A stretch of 5,684 nucleotides of DNA from TWA4 sp051879215 (GCA_051879215.1 JBJELP010000296.1:1-5684), one strand, 5' to 3'; shown: positions 1 through 5,684, numbered from the stretch's first letter. Numbers and translations: made by a program. The notes: generated from the letters alone by a model not told the origin.

Positions 1-219
1 ATGGAAGCACAGCTGGCATGGGATATTTCCGATACCTTCAATGGTATGATGATGATCCCCAACTTAATTGGTGTGCTGGTATTGTCACCCATGGTAATGA
101 AGTGTACGCATAACTACGTACAGCGTCGTATCCTGCATCAGGATGTCAAACCCATGCTTTCCGTATTCCCTGATATTCAGGCAGAACAGGAAGCTACCCT
201 GACAGAAGATGCAGACTGA
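1..219 (+). CDS. AGCS-family alanine/amino acid:cation symporter, C-terminal fragment
   Basis: This is the last 72 residues of a membrane symporter that couples amino acid (usually alanine or glycine) uptake to sodium or proton entry. The frame is open from the first base, so the ATG at position 1 is probably an internal Met and the true start lies upstream of the window. The segment WDISDTFNGMMMIPNLIG matches the conserved last transmembrane region of AGCS carriers (WD-ADTFNG-M-IPNL), with a hydrophobic helix at about residues 17-37. A charged cytoplasmic tail rich in Glu and Asp follows. The stop is TGA at 217-219, and an intrinsic terminator comes about 35 bases later, so this is the end of its transcript. 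The family call is firm; the exact substrate cannot be told from this fragment. Confidence 0.85.
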   Translation: MEAQLAWDISDTFNGMMMIPNLIGVLVLSPMVMKCTHNYVQRRILHQDVKPMLSVFPDIQAEQEATLTEDAD

Positions 220-253
220 TTGAAAGAAATCGAATTATATTTTGAAATATTTG

Positions 254-285
254 GGGCTGCCGCACTGTGCGTCAGCCCTTTTTTT
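254..285 (+). terminator. Intrinsic terminator after the symporter gene
   Basis: The stem GGGCTG (254-259) pairs perfectly with CAGCCC (273-278). An inner stem CGC/GCG (261-263 with 269-271) closes a short loop, with one C/T mismatch between the two stems. A run of seven T follows directly (279-285). This is a textbook Rho-independent terminator for the upstream gene, and it separates that gene from the Sel1-protease gene. Confidence 0.9.
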
Positions 286-317
286 CTCTGAAAGATTGCA
301 GAAAAGACGATGCAGGT

Positions 318-346
318 TTGACAAAAATGTATTATACTGTTGATAT
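318..346 (+). promoter_or_regulatory. Possible promoter of the Sel1-metzincin gene
   Basis: A perfect TTGACA is at 318-323. At the ideal 17-base spacing the -10 candidate is TGATAT (341-346), a weak match. A better box, TATACT at 333-338, sits only 9 bases from TTGACA, too close to pair with it. The region lies between the upstream terminator and the start codon at 371, so a promoter is expected here, but the sequence does not settle which hexamers are used. Confidence 0.35.
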
Positions 347-370
347 CAATAGAAAAAAGAAGGAAACAGA

Positions 371-1528
371 ATGGGACTTTTTGGAAATAACAAAAAAGAT
401 AATAAGAAAAAAGAGGAACATAAGCGTCTGGATCTGCCGCAGGATCTGACACCGGAAGACCTTCGCAAAATGGGAAGAGCCATGTATCTGAAACCCCAAA
501 AACCAGCAGATCGGAAAAGAGGACTCCTTTATTTAAAAGAAGCGGAGAAAAGAGGAGATCTGGAGGCTGCCTGTTTTATCGGAAGTCTGTATCTGCAGGG
601 AAGTGAAAAACCGGAAAACGGAAAAGCCGATGAAGAAGGAAAAAAGCTTTTGCTGAAAGCGGCGGAATGTGGTTTTATGCCGGCCCAGAGTATACTGGAT
701 CGAATCTGTCTGGAAGAGTATTTCCGGAGTATCAGCAGCAGGCTGGTTAAAAGAAATCCCCAAAAGGGAGAACTGGTTGATTTTAACGGAAAGAAAATAC
801 AGATTAATAAAACCGGTTATCTTACCCCGGTTGATGCCAGACTGGTGTTTGAGAAAGGGCAGAATAAGCTTTTGCTGGAGGCCAATCTGGTGCCGCTGGA
901 CATGAAAGATATGGACAATAAGGATGACATCATGGATGCTGTTAAAGAAGGAATCTCTGAATGGGAAGGAAATTATGAGGTGTTCGGGGGGCAGAAGCTT
1001 CAGGTGGAGATACGTTTAACAACGGATTCACGCCCCTATGATAATGTCTACATCTGTCCCATCGAAATGCTCACCGATAAAACAGCAAATCGATTTCGAA
1101 ATGAGCTGCATTTCCGAAGCAGGGATCATCTGGAAAAACAGAAGACATTGTATACCGGCAGTGATGCTGCCCGGTGGAAAGCCACCAGCCGGAAAGTAAT
1201 CTGTCTGTCCTGCACAGAAAAGCGGTATACCGATTATAAGAAACTTAAAGACACGGCCAAACATGAATTTGGTCATGTACTGGGTCTGGGTGATCTGTAT
1301 CAGAGTGAAACAGAAAGGCTGGAAGGCGTGAAACCAGGAACTTACCGGGAACTGGATCCGTTTTATCTGGCAGATGGCATGTATAATTCCGTGATGTCAA
1401 ATCCGGGGGGACCGGTGACCAACAATGATATAGAGATGGTTGTGCTGGCTTTCTGGAAAAATGCCTTCCAGGCCTTTCAGAAAAGTAAAGGAGCAAGGCC
1501 TTCCGAGGCCCTGGGCAAAGGGAACTGA
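371..1528 (+). CDS. Sel1-like repeat protein with C-terminal metzincin-type zinc protease domain
   Basis: The protein has 385 residues. The N-terminus (MGLFGNNKKDNKKKEE) is Lys-rich, without a signal peptide or membrane helix, so it is predicted to be cytoplasmic. Residues about 46-113 hold two Sel1/TPR-like helical repeats (YLKEAEKRGDLEAACFIGSLYLQG, then LLKAAECGFMPAQSIL), usually a protein-binding scaffold. The C-terminal half has the zinc site HEFGHVLGLGD at 298-308: H298, E299, H302, G305 and D308 form HExxHxxGxxD. A Met-turn candidate follows (SVMSNPGG, M342), then a closing helix (NNDIEMVVLAFW). This order is that of metzincins; Asp as third ligand is known in snapalysin-type (M7) enzymes. 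The start is supported by AAGGA at 360-364, 6 bases before ATG. It stands alone, converging on the methyltransferase gene. The substrate is unknown; the protease activity is inferred from motifs only. Confidence 0.85.
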   Translation: MGLFGNNKKDNKKKEEHKRLDLPQDLTPEDLRKMGRAMYLKPQKPADRKRGLLYLKEAEKRGDLEAACFIGSLYLQGSEKPENGKADEEGKKLLLKAAECGFMPAQSILDRICLEEYFRSISSRLVKRNPQKGELVDFNGKKIQINKTGYLTPVDARLVFEKGQNKLLLEANLVPLDMKDMDNKDDIMDAVKEGISEWEGNYEVFGGQKLQVEIRLTTDSRPYDNVYICPIEMLTDKTANRFRNELHFRSRDHLEKQKTLYTGSDAARWKATSRKVICLSCTEKRYTDYKKLKDTAKHEFGHVLGLGDLYQSETERLEGVKPGTYRELDPFYLADGMYNSVMSNPGGPVTNNDIEMVVLAFWKNAFQAFQKSKGARPSEALGKGN

Positions 1529-1529
1529 G

Positions 1530-1629
1530 NNNNNNNNNNNNNNNNNNNNNNNNNNNNNNNNNNNNNNNNNNNNNNNNNNNNNNNNNNNNNNNNNNNNNNN
1601 NNNNNNNNNNNNNNNNNNNNNNNNNNNNN
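1530..1629. other. Assembly gap (100 N)
   Basis: This run of exactly 100 N begins two bases after the protease gene stop codon and hides the 3' end of the methyltransferase gene. Exactly 100 N is the usual placeholder for a gap of unknown size, so distances across it should not be trusted. A terminator for the two convergent transcripts probably lies inside. Confidence 0.95.
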
Positions 1630-2375
1630 ATGGATGTAAAGTGGTTTCGGATGATAGTCCGGTCTTCATCCGTGATGGGGCGTGACAGTTTTGCCCGATC
1701 CAGACACCAGGAAATGGCATTTTCCACTGTGCGGACCGGTTTCCAGATTTCCTGCCGGTAAAAAACCTGTGACCGAATACCGTGGAGTTCCAGATAATGA
1801 CGGCAGTTGTTCAGTTTTTCATCCTGCGGTTTTTCATCGGATCGAATATGAATCAGAGACAGGGCGTGGTCCATCCCCGCATCCTGTCTTTTTATATTGC
1901 TTTCCAGAAAACCGTATCGACGGCTGCAGTTTATCATTTTTTCAAAGGAATCATAATCGCAGATGGCCGGTGTCATACGGGCAAATACCAGGTCAAAACC
2001 GTGAAAAAAACCATCTTTTTCCGGATCCAGCGTATCCCAGTTTACGCAGGAAAAGGAAGCGTTTTCATATCCGGCTGCAGCCGCTTTCCGATTACAGGCG
2101 GCAATCATTTCCGGAGAAATATCCACGCCAAGTACCGAATGTACATACGGAGCCAGTGCAAGAGAGTATATGCCGGCACCGCAGCCGATATCAAGGCATT
2201 TCATTTCCCGGGTCAGATTTATCTGCTGTGCAATCAGATGCAGGAAATCGTCTTCCGAAAGGGAAGGAATTTCTTTTTTTTCATAATTGGGTGCAGACTG
2301 GTTCCACATATGAATCTGTGTTTCCGGATCCCGGTTCTGCACCCACTGTTTTCTTAAAATATCTAAATCAGTCAT
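1630..2375 (-). CDS. Class I SAM-dependent methyltransferase, C-terminus lost in gap
   Basis: 248 residues are visible from the ATG at 2375-2373, and the 3' end falls in the N gap. The Rossmann-fold SAM-binding motif I is clear (CLDIGCGAGIY, residues 60-70). It is followed by the acidic ribose-binding position D85 in GVDIS and a motif-IV-like strand near FDLVFAR (127-133). An N-terminal helical part with WNQSAPNYEKK resembles small-molecule methyltransferases, but the substrate cannot be read from the sequence. The ATG overlaps the bglA stop by 8 nt (ATGACTGA on the minus strand), and no good Shine-Dalgarno lies just upstream, so translational coupling to bglA is likely. In-frame ATGs at 2399 and 2408 are alternative starts, also without a ribosome binding site. 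The frame that reads through the gap beyond 1630 is antisense to the protease gene and is not part of this protein. Confidence 0.85.
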
Positions 2376-3861
2376 ATTGTTCAAACAGGCAGCTTCCATT
2401 GGTTTCAATTACTTTTTTATACCAGTAGAAGGATTTTTTAGGAATTCGTTTATAGGTTCCGTTGCCGTAATCATCGCAGTCCACATAAATGTATCCGTAC
2501 CGTTTTGACATCTGTTTGGTGGTTTCGGAAACCAGATCGATGCATCCCCATGAGGTATAACCGAGACATTTGACGCCATCCAGTTCGATGGCATCCAGCA
2601 TGGAGCGGAAATGGGCATCCAGATAATCGATGCGGTACTGGTCATCAATGGTGCCGTCTTCTTTCACCTGATCCACGGCACCGAGTCCGTTTTCTACGAT
2701 GAAAAGCGGTTTGCGATAGCGGTCATAGAGATCTACCATGGATATCCGCAGACCGATGGGATCAATCTGCCAGCCCCAGTCGGAGGAGGGAAGATAGGGA
2801 TTTTTCACAGCAGTAACCGTGTTGCCTGCAGCAGTGTCCAGATCATCCGGAGCGGTTTTCGGATCGGCAGAACAGGAAGAATGGTAGTAGGAGAAGGATA
2901 CGAAGTCCACAGGATAGGCCTTCATAATCGCATCATCATCCTTTTCCTTTCGGATATGAATGCCGTGATTGGCAAAATGGGACAGCAGGTAGGCAGGGTA
3001 TTCGCCGAATACCTGTGTGTCGCTGTAGCAGTAGGTGCTGCGCATCATCTGCTGGGCCATCAGCACATCTTCCGGCCGGCAGGTATAAGGATAATAAGTC
3101 AGTTTGGTCAGCATACAGCCCACCATGGAACCGGGGATGATTTCATGGCAGATTTTTGTTGCCAGAGCCGATGCGACAAACTGATGATGCATGGCCTGAA
3201 AGATGACTTCTTCAAAGTTCATGCCGGGAAAACGGTCCTCAACCAGTCCGCCGGTGGTATAGGGGTGACGGATCATGGAATCCACTTCATTGAAAGTCAG
3301 CCAGTACTTTACCTTGTCTTTGTAACGGGTACAGATGGTTTCCACATAACGGGTAAAGAAGCCGATCACCTCTCTGGAATACCAGCCCTGGTAATTCAGA
3401 ACCAGATTCAGAGGCGGTTCATAATGGGACATGGTTACCAGCGGTTCAATACCGTATTTCAGACATTCATCAAATACCCGGTCGTAAAAGGCCAGTCCTT
3501 CCTCGTTTGGAACGGCATCGTCACCGTTGGGGAAAATACGGGACCATGCAATGGACATACGAAATACTTTAAATCCCATTTCCGCCATCATGCGGATGTC
3601 TTCTTTATAATGATGATAGAAGTCGGAACCATGGCGTTTGGGGTAGTGTACTTCATCTTCTGGATGTGCCAGAGCTTCTTCAATATCAGCAGAGGTCACA
3701 GCATTCTGTGCTTTGTAATCTTTTACATCAATGTCAAAATGGGAACGGGCACAGTCTGAAACAGACCAGCCTTTGCCTCCTTCATTCCAGCCTCCTTCAA
3801 ACTGATTGGCAGCGGTGGCGCCGCCCCAGAGAAATCCTTTGGGGAAAGAACGGTTTTTCAT
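2368..3861 (-). CDS. bglA: 6-phospho-beta-glucosidase, glycoside hydrolase family 1 (BglA type)
   Basis: This 497-residue protein is full length for GH1. It should hydrolyse phosphorylated beta-glucosides (such as cellobiose-6-phosphate or aryl-beta-glucoside phosphates) that a PTS transporter has brought into the cytoplasm. The N-terminal GH1 signature FPKGFLWGGATAANQFEGG is present. The acid/base Glu is E192 in TFNE, and the nucleophile is E390 in FIVENG. The C-terminal pattern WGCIDLVS (438-445) followed by SKRYGYIYVD (452-461) supplies S445, K453 and Y455, the phosphate-binding trio, with the same spacing as E. coli BglA. This favours a phospho- over a plain beta-glucosidase. The start has an excellent ribosome binding site. 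The gene leads an operon with the methyltransferase. No PTS gene or antiterminator lies in the window. Exact sugar preference is uncertain. Confidence 0.95.
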   Translation of the reverse strand: MKNRSFPKGFLWGGATAANQFEGGWNEGGKGWSVSDCARSHFDIDVKDYKAQNAVTSADIEEALAHPEDEVHYPKRHGSDFYHHYKEDIRMMAEMGFKVFRMSIAWSRIFPNGDDAVPNEEGLAFYDRVFDECLKYGIEPLVTMSHYEPPLNLVLNYQGWYSREVIGFFTRYVETICTRYKDKVKYWLTFNEVDSMIRHPYTTGGLVEDRFPGMNFEEVIFQAMHHQFVASALATKICHEIIPGSMVGCMLTKLTYYPYTCRPEDVLMAQQMMRSTYCYSDTQVFGEYPAYLLSHFANHGIHIRKEKDDDAIMKAYPVDFVSFSYYHSSCSADPKTAPDDLDTAAGNTVTAVKNPYLPSSDWGWQIDPIGLRISMVDLYDRYRKPLFIVENGLGAVDQVKEDGTIDDQYRIDYLDAHFRSMLDAIELDGVKCLGYTSWGCIDLVSETTKQMSKRYGYIYVDCDDYGNGTYKRIPKKSFYWYKKVIETNGSCLFEQYD

Positions 3862-3869
3862 GATCAGAT

Positions 3870-3875
3870 CCTCCT
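3870..3875 (-). promoter_or_regulatory. bglA ribosome binding site
   Basis: On the minus strand AGGAGG lies 8 bases upstream of the ATG at 3861. It fixes the bglA start and predicts strong translation. Confidence 0.9.
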
Positions 3876-3903
3876 GAAATATTATTTCGTTTGTAAATTT
3901 CCG

Positions 3904-3932
3904 AACAGTAATAGTATAATTTGGTTACTGTT
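3904..3932. promoter_or_regulatory. Probable operator: perfect 8-bp inverted repeat around the bglA -10 box
   Basis: AACAGTAA (3904-3911) and TTACTGTT (3925-3932) are perfect inverted copies. They are separated by 13 bases, with arm centres 21 bp apart, about two helical turns, so a dimeric repressor could contact both arms on one face of the DNA. The -10 box lies between the arms and one arm covers the expected transcription start. Occupancy would block RNA polymerase. The cognate regulator is not in the window, and I do not recognise the site as a known family consensus. Confidence 0.6.
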
Positions 3933-3941
3933 GAGAGACAA
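3913..3941 (-). promoter_or_regulatory. bglA-methyltransferase operon promoter
   Basis: On the minus strand the -35 box is TTGTCT (3941-3936) and the -10 box is TATACT (3918-3913), with an exact 17-base spacer. The predicted start is near 3906, giving a leader of about 45 nt before the bglA ATG. I see no terminator-antiterminator hairpin in this short leader, so control is more likely at initiation through the flanking inverted repeat than through a LicT/BglG-type RNA switch. Confidence 0.7.
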
Positions 3942-4007
3942 GCAGATTTACACAAAAAGTGCGACGGATTAGATAGAAATATATATGAAAATGCGGTAGA
4001 ATTATCA

Positions 4008-4237
4008 CTGAATGTTTTCACCTGCTGTGGACAGGTAAATGAGAACTGCATCTGAATGTTTTNNNNNNNNNNNNNNNNNNNNNNNNNNNNNNNNNNNNNN
4101 NNNNNNNNNNNNNNNNNNNNNNNNNNNNNNNNNNNNNNNNNNNNNNNNNNNNNNNNNNNNNNCCTGCTGTGGACAGGTAAATGAGAACTGCATCTGAATG
4201 TTTTCACCTGCTGTGGATAGGTAAATGAGAACTGCAT
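4008..4237. repeat. 44-bp tandem repeat array interrupted by an assembly gap
   Basis: Unit 1 is 4008-4051. Unit 2 starts at 4052 and enters the N gap after 11 bases. The array resumes mid-unit at 4163-4193, and a last complete unit follows at 4194-4237. All visible copies are identical except C to T at 4218 in the last one. Each unit contains ACCTG-N7-CAGGT (4020-4036 in unit 1), extended by TTTTC/GAGAA (4015-4019 with 4041-4045) across a 4-base bulge, so it can form an imperfect stem-loop. The period is not a multiple of three, so the array is not coding. It lies between the divergent bglA promoter and azlC. Copy number is unknown because of the gap; at least four units are touched. Confidence 0.9.
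4063..4162. other. Assembly gap (100 N) inside the repeat array
   Basis: This run of exactly 100 N has the same 44-bp repeat on both sides. The assembly most likely broke because short reads could not cross the array. The true array may be longer or shorter than shown. Confidence 0.95.
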
Positions 4238-4272
4238 TAAAATATTCTCATCTGTATGGGATGATTTGATGA
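4238..4272. repeat. Possible decayed copy of the 44-bp repeat
   Basis: Directly after the last good unit, ungapped alignment of these 35 bases to the unit start gives about 19 matches by eye, including TCTCATCTG against TTTCACCTG. It may be a degenerate terminal unit, as often seen at the edge of tandem arrays. The match is weak and could be chance. Confidence 0.35.
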
Positions 4273-4306
4273 AAAACGTATGAAATAAAAAACAGGAGAA
4301 AAGAAT

Positions 4307-5011
4307 ATGAACGATTCCGGTTGGAAAAAAGCAGCAGCTGCCGCATTTCCAAAGACACTGCCGGTACTGGCAGGTTATGTAGTACTTGGATTTGGGTTCG
4401 GACTGCTGCTGCAAAGCAAGGGATATCATTTTTTATGGGCGGTTCTGATGAGCCTGACCATTTATGCCGGCAGTATGCAGTATGTGACTGTGGATCTGCT
4501 TGCAAACGGTGCCGGTCTGGTGTCAGCGGCACTGATGACACTGATGATCAATGCGAGACATTTATTTTACGGTGTTTCCATGCTGATCCGGTATCGCGAT
4601 GTGGGAAAGGCCAAACCGTATCTGATTTTTGGTCTGACAGACGAAACCTACAGTCTGGTATGCGGGACGGAGGTGCCGGATGGAGTGGACACAGGAAAAT
4701 ACTATTTTCTGGTTACCCTGATGAATCAGTGCTACTGGGTAATCGGCAGTGCTGCCGGCGCACTGTTCGGACAGGCCATTCCCATCAACACCACCGGCGT
4801 GGATTTTGCCATGACAGCTTTATTTACGGTTATTCTGACGGATAATTTATTGAAACAGGAAAGCCGGATTCCATCCCTGGTGGGTCTTGGCATTTCCCTG
4901 ATCTGTCTGGTTGTGTTCGGACAGAATCAGTTTCTGATTCCGTCCATGGCAGGAATTGCGGCAGCCCTTATGCTGCTGAGACCGCTTTTGGAAAAGGAGA
5001 GATATAAGTAA
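4307..5011 (+). CDS. azlC: AzlC family branched-chain amino acid permease (export, large subunit)
   Basis: This 234-residue integral membrane protein is the usual size for AzlC, which works with the small membrane protein AzlD to export branched-chain or related amino acids. Visible hallmarks are an early helix FPKTLPVLAGYVVLGFGFGLLL, then the SLTIYAGSMQY motif (49-59), the NARHLFYG motif (82-89) and the GLTDETYSL motif (109-117). Hydrophobic helices follow at about 132-156, 164-182, 188-205 and 207-226. AGGAGA at 4294-4299 lies 7 bases before the ATG and supports the start. I see no convincing promoter in the 70 bases upstream, so transcription may begin within or before the repeat array. 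azlD, normally directly downstream, is missing; IS607-type DNA follows instead, and the last few codons may come from the element. Confidence 0.92.
   Translation: MNDSGWKKAAAAAFPKTLPVLAGYVVLGFGFGLLLQSKGYHFLWAVLMSLTIYAGSMQYVTVDLLANGAGLVSAALMTLMINARHLFYGVSMLIRYRDVGKAKPYLIFGLTDETYSLVCGTEVPDGVDTGKYYFLVTLMNQCYWVIGSAAGALFGQAIPINTTGVDFAMTALFTVILTDNLLKQESRIPSLVGLGISLICLVVFGQNQFLIPSMAGIAAALMLLRPLLEKERYK
4993..5001 (+). promoter_or_regulatory. Orphan ribosome binding site at the end of azlC
   Basis: AAAGGAGAG lies inside the last codons of azlC, where the overlapping azlD gene normally has its Shine-Dalgarno. No ATG, GTG or TTG with an open azlD-like frame follows at the right distance. It is therefore best read as the leftover azlD start signal, cut off from its gene by the mobile element. 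Confidence 0.5.
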
Positions 5012-5020
5012 TACAAATTA

Positions 5021-5049
5021 TTGATAAAAGTGATTATATGTGTTTAAAT
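5021..5049 (+). promoter_or_regulatory. Possible tnpA promoter
   Basis: TTGATA (5021-5026) and TTAAAT (5044-5049) are 17 bases apart, matching the consensus at 5 and 4 of 6 positions. TATACT at 5049-5054 is a better -10 box but has no well-placed -35. The AT-rich context makes chance matches likely. Confidence 0.4.
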
Positions 5050-5069
5050 ATACTCATGGAGGTATATTT

Positions 5070-5684
5070 ATGAACACGTCAAATATTAAAAATTACAAAC
5101 CGAAAGACTTTGCAGAATTAATAGGTGTTTCTGTTAAAACCCTACAGCGTTGGGATAGGGAAGGGACTCTAAAGGCAAATCGTACTCCAACTGGCAGGCG
5201 TTATTACACTTACGACCAATATCTTCAATTCAAAGGTATAAATACAGAAAATGATAATCGCCAAATCGTTATTTATGCCAGAGTATCTACAAGGAATCAA
5301 AAAGATGATTTGCATAATCAAGTATCTTTTTTAATACAGTTTTGCAATGCAAAAGGTATTATTGTAGACCAGTGTATTGAAGATTACGGAAGTGGTCTTA
5401 ATTATAACCGTAAAAAGTGGAATAAACTGTTGGATGAAGTGATGGAACGAAAAATTAAAACTATCATAGTCACGCACAAAGATAGATTTATCAGGTTTGG
5501 ATATGATTGGTTTGAGAAATTCTGTATGAAGTTTAATACAACCATAGTGGTAGTAAATAACGAAGAACTATCGCCACAGGAAGAACTCGTTCAGGATATT
5601 ATTTCCATTCTTCATGTTTTCTCATATAGACTGTATGGGCTTCGCAAGTATAAAAAGCAAATAAAGGAGGACAGGGAAATTGCT
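5070..5684 (+). CDS. tnpA: IS607-family serine recombinase (transposase TnpA), 3' end outside window
   Basis: 205 codons are open to the last base of the window with no stop; IS607 TnpA proteins are about 200-220 residues, so nearly all of it is here. Residues 9-32 (YKPKDFAELIGVSVKTLQRWDREG) form a MerR-like helix-turn-helix for DNA binding, followed by the RRYYTYDQY wing. The resolvase-like catalytic domain starts near 65: IVIYARVSTRNQKDDL has R71 and the nucleophile S73. DYGSGLNYNRKKW (105-117) and HKDRFIRFG (136-144, with R139 and R142) are the other expected catalytic-domain motifs. The end, EELVQDIISILHVFSYRLYGLRKYKK, is the usual IS607 C-terminal helix. TGGAGGT (5057-5063) precedes the ATG and fixes the start. 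No disabling mutation is visible, so the enzyme is probably functional. Confidence 0.93.
   Translation, partial: MNTSNIKNYKPKDFAELIGVSVKTLQRWDREGTLKANRTPTGRRYYTYDQYLQFKGINTENDNRQIVIYARVSTRNQKDDLHNQVSFLIQFCNAKGIIVDQCIEDYGSGLNYNRKKWNKLLDEVMERKIKTIIVTHKDRFIRFGYDWFEKFCMKFNTTIVVVNNEELSPQEELVQDIISILHVFSYRLYGLRKYKKQIKEDREIA
5663..5670 (+). promoter_or_regulatory. Ribosome binding site for a downstream gene, probably tnpB
   Basis: AAAGGAGG lies inside the last visible codons of tnpA. A TTG at 5680-5682, in the +1 frame relative to tnpA and 9 bases downstream, or an ATG just past the window, could be the start of an overlapping tnpB as in IS607 elements. This is inference, since the downstream sequence is not shown. 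Confidence 0.5.

Larger units (their letters stand above)
5012..5684 (+). mobile_element. IS607-family insertion sequence, left part
   Basis: The serine recombinase gene and a sharp fall in GC mark this element. Line 4441-4500 in azlC is 50% GC, while 5221-5280 in tnpA is 28% and 5101-5160 is 42%. IS607 elements lack terminal inverted repeats and usually make no target duplication, so the left boundary cannot be fixed. It is set here just after the azlC stop but could lie anywhere from about 4996 to 5045. The right end, and probably tnpB, lie beyond the window. Confidence 0.75.

Noticed and set aside
318..338. TTGACA with TATACT as a promoter pair
   Set aside because: The spacer is only 9 bases, far from the 16-18 needed. 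Only a weaker pairing with TGATAT at 341-346 has proper spacing.
1682..2428. Two overlapping plus-strand open frames opposite the methyltransferase
   Set aside because: Both are antisense to a gene with a clear SAM-binding motif. Their translations are Pro/Arg/Ser-rich or low-similarity shadow products.
2611..3759. Long open frame (382 codons) on the plus strand
   Set aside because: It lies wholly antisense to bglA, whose GH1 motifs are unmistakable. Its translation shows no recognisable domain and there is no upstream signal.
3862..3906. LicT/BglG-type RNA antiterminator in the bglA leader
   Set aside because: The predicted leader is only about 45 nt, with no terminator hairpin or U-run before the ribosome binding site.
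4008..4237. CRISPR array
   Set aside because: The whole 44-bp unit is repeated, with no unique spacers between copies, and no cas gene is present.
3797..4429. Minus-strand open frame through the 44-bp repeats
   Set aside because: It stays open mainly because of the N run. The 44-bp period changes frame every unit, and the frame overlaps the bglA start and azlC.
4321..4845. Plus-strand open frame inside azlC
   Set aside because: It is an out-of-frame shadow of azlC with a Cys/Arg-rich translation and no domain. azlC has the ribosome binding site and the family motifs.

Overview
The window looks like a draft-genome or metagenome scaffold from a Bacillota member, most likely a gut Lachnospiraceae-type Clostridia. 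Reasons: an alanine:cation symporter fragment, a BglA-type 6-phospho-beta-glucosidase (implying PTS sugar uptake), strong AGGAGG-type ribosome binding sites, mid-GC genes, and an AT-rich IS607-type element. The species assignment is inference; no rRNA or marker gene is present. Two runs of exactly 100 N (1530-1629 and 4063-4162) are assembly gaps of unknown true length.

Layout. Positions 1-219 hold the 3' end of an AGCS-family symporter, closed by a clear intrinsic terminator. At 371-1528 is a complete gene for an unusual protein: Sel1-like repeats fused to a metzincin-like zinc protease domain (HExxHxxGxxD plus a Met-turn) with no signal peptide. It converges, across the first gap, on a class I SAM methyltransferase gene (minus strand, C-terminus lost in the gap). 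That gene overlaps by 8 nt the end of a full-length bglA-like gene (2368-3861, minus). The two form an operon driven by a good sigma-A-type promoter at 3941-3913. A perfect 8-bp inverted repeat brackets its -10 box and looks like a repressor operator.

The 445-base intergenic region 3862-4306 holds that promoter and operator, then an array of 44-bp tandem repeats interrupted by the second gap. Each unit can fold into an imperfect stem-loop. A decayed unit and the azlC ribosome binding site follow.

Positions 4307-5011 encode AzlC, the large subunit of the AzlCD branched-chain amino acid exporter. Its expected partner azlD is absent. The azlC 3' end carries a strong ribosome binding site with no gene at the right distance, and AT-rich DNA of an IS607-family element follows at once. 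Its serine recombinase gene (tnpA) runs off the window end at 5684. A strong ribosome binding site close to that end suggests that a second gene, probably tnpB, starts just outside.

The most notable points are the apparently cytoplasmic Sel1-metzincin protein, the hairpin-forming 44-bp repeat array between divergent genes, and the apparent loss of azlD by IS607 insertion.
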